Below are positions 62,582 through 64,000 of a DNA stretch of 64,000 nucleotides, piece by piece. The DNA is from Parascedosporium putredinis (lineage: Eukaryota > Ascomycota > Sordariomycetes > Microascales > Microascaceae). The stretch covers positions 744,001 to 808,000 of the forward strand of contig CASHTG010000005.1 of NCBI GenBank assembly GCA_949357655.1. The letters are read 5' to 3'. The notes below the pieces were generated by a model, which made no database searches, was not told the DNA's origin, and saw only the letters and a list, made by a program, of their open reading frames with translations. The position numbers were made by a program, and so were the translations under genes. The stretch's first letter is position 1. Each line of letters begins with the position of its first letter.

Positions 62582-62997
62582 ATGGATGGATTGTTCGGCA
62601 CCGAGGAGTTCTTATCGACCACCAATCAGGGCGCATGTCCTCCTCATAGGGCTTGCGTCGACCAGATCGCCGATGGTGACATACATTGGTGGCCAGCGCG
62701 GATCGTGAGCCTTTCACCTCCCCACGTTGAATGGCGCACGCCATCTGAGGTATTTCTTCTTTTCTTCTTCTCCTTGCCTTATCCGATTTCTCTTTCTGTG
62801 CTATCTTCCTCCATCTCTCTTTTTCCGCCTTTTCGTTGTGAGAGAGTGGGGGTAAGGTGACGGGCGTCCTGCTGCAGAATGAGTTGCGTATTCAAGTCTG
62901 CTCACCGAGTTCTCTTCTCGCTGTGGAAGGCGCTGGAGATCCGTGGGGAGTACATGATGAGCATTCCAATCAAACTCAAGAATCCGGAAAAGGCTGA
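62582..62997 (+). CDS. Tentative two-exon small gene (about 95 residues)
   Basis: The ATG at 62582 opens MDGLFGTEEFLSTTNQG and runs to HWWPARIVSLSPPHVEW. A phase-0 donor GAG/GTATTT (62749) leads to a 129-base pyrimidine-rich intron and the acceptor CTGCAG (62877). Exon 2 then reads NELRIQVCSPSSLLAVEGAG and ends at TGA 62995-62997. The alternative frame of exon 2 also looks coding (LFSLWKALEIRGEYMMSIPI), so a sequencing shift may hide a longer product. No family recognised. Confidence 0.25.
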
Positions 62998-64000
62998 GTA
63001 GGTGGCACTCGAGATCGCTAGAATTTCTGGGGTCCATTCTGGAGGATGGATGCAGTAGATAGGTGTCTTGGTCTCCGTGGGGCCGGTGGCCGGAGGTTCG
63101 AGGTTCAAGACTCCGGTTCGGTCGATGGCTACCGCTGCGTTCCCATGTCCCTCTCTTCAAGTCCTCTGATAGGACAAGGTCCGTATTGACGTGGAAATGC
63201 GGAACTGAGGGGGTTCTCCCTTTCCCTATCCCAGGACAATGGCCGACAAGTAGTGCTCCGAAGGTGGGATGTAGACACTCTCTTCCTTCTCGACTTACAC
63301 GCACGCGTGCGCACTCACACCCTAACCTTGGCGCGCTCGATATATCTTTGTCAGCGTATGAGTGATATTATAAGAATTATTTATCCTCTGAGTTATAGAT
63401 GTGCTACAAGTGCGGAGCGCTAGAGGTCATCCCCTCTTGATATTAGGGAGACAGCCTACTAATTACCCCCTTGACAAAGGACGTAGGCCATACAGCCTCC
63501 AATGTCAGCGTCGCGTGGATGAGAGCTTCGACGTTTTCCATATTCACCGTCCCCATCACTCGAAGCATGATGGGATGCTCGCCAGCTCGCAGGACAGGGT
63601 GTTGGTCCTGTCTTGGGTACTCAGGGCTGGCTGCAGACTCGAGCTCTGAAAGGTTCTAGAGCCGGCAGAGTCCACTACCAAGAGAGGCATTCAGTCGCTC
63701 GTGAAGTCTTGCATGGGTGAAGGTAGAAAGAACCCTGTTACTATGGATGTCGCCTTGCCAGAAACGCTGGCCAATCTTTGGTTTCACTCCGGGATGGTTA
63801 GCCGTCAGGAGTAGTCTTGAAGCACATCAGCAGTGTAAAAGAAGAGTGGCTTACTTCACGTCGTAATTCTGATACTGAAATCAGAGATGTATAAGCATAA
63901 AAGTATATGTTCAAAAGTGAAGGCTGCGTCTCCTTATAGCACAATCAAATTTGCTCCTTTTCCCCACCTCTACCCCCGGGCCCCTAGTTCCCGTTGCATC
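62998..64000. other. Right end of the window, no gene identified
   Basis: Short open frames on both strands only. On the minus strand 63108-62902 includes a possible hydrophobic stretch (AFSGFLSLIGMLIMY), which could also be chance. A partial gene running off the edge cannot be excluded. Confidence 0.35.

Overview
The window is nuclear DNA of a filamentous ascomycete, most likely a Sordariomycete. The evidence is short GT-AG introns of about 65-250 bases, a psi-producing oxygenase, an Ams2/Spt21-type factor, and several fungus-specific proteins. The class-level placement is an inference. Genes are GC-rich and lie on both strands with long, pyrimidine-rich upstream regions. I see no operon-like order, transposon, CRISPR array or virus.

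One technical fact shapes every gene model. Almost every recognisable gene is broken by single-base indels, nearly always a missing base in a short homopolymer, while the protein continues in the next frame with its motifs intact. Unrelated housekeeping genes are all affected, so I read this as uncorrected long-read assembly error rather than pseudogenisation. Coordinates below span the whole intended gene across the breaks.

Layout, left to right: an Ams2/Spt21-like GATA and AT-hook factor (+, 1.1-5.4 kb); MFAP1 splicing factor (+, 6.8-8.6); DNA polymerase alpha subunit B (-, 8.9-11.2); a membrane-anchored Ubp1-like deubiquitinase (+, 13.4-15.7); a KEN-box protein (-, 17.2-18.8). Next is a 12-kb stretch with few genes, holding a shattered but probably real protein gene (-, 24.2-26.0) and an intron-containing tRNA-Gly(GCC) (+, 26.3). 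Then a fatty-acid dioxygenase/P450 fusion of the Ppo family (+, 30.9-34.8); S-adenosylmethionine decarboxylase (-, 35.4-36.9); the Fe-S scaffold ATPase Cfd1 (-, 39.8-40.8); an acidic protein of unknown function (+, 41.9-44.0); a SAM-dependent methyltransferase of the sterol/tocopherol type (-, 44.4-45.9); the CAF-1 large subunit (-, 47.1-49.3); and a conserved fungal protein of unknown function (-, 52.0-52.9). From 53 to 64 kb I find no confident gene, only weak candidates.

Several genes serve S phase and chromatin: histone-gene transcription (Ams2-like), replication priming (Pol alpha B), nucleosome assembly (CAF-1), and possibly the KEN-box protein. SAM decarboxylase feeds polyamine synthesis, and Cfd1 feeds cytosolic and nuclear Fe-S proteins. 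The Ppo enzyme makes oxylipin signals that balance sexual and asexual development in other fungi. I found no clear evidence of a wholly new multi-gene system. The best leads are the hidden gene at 24.2-26.0 kb and the enlarged GATA finger.
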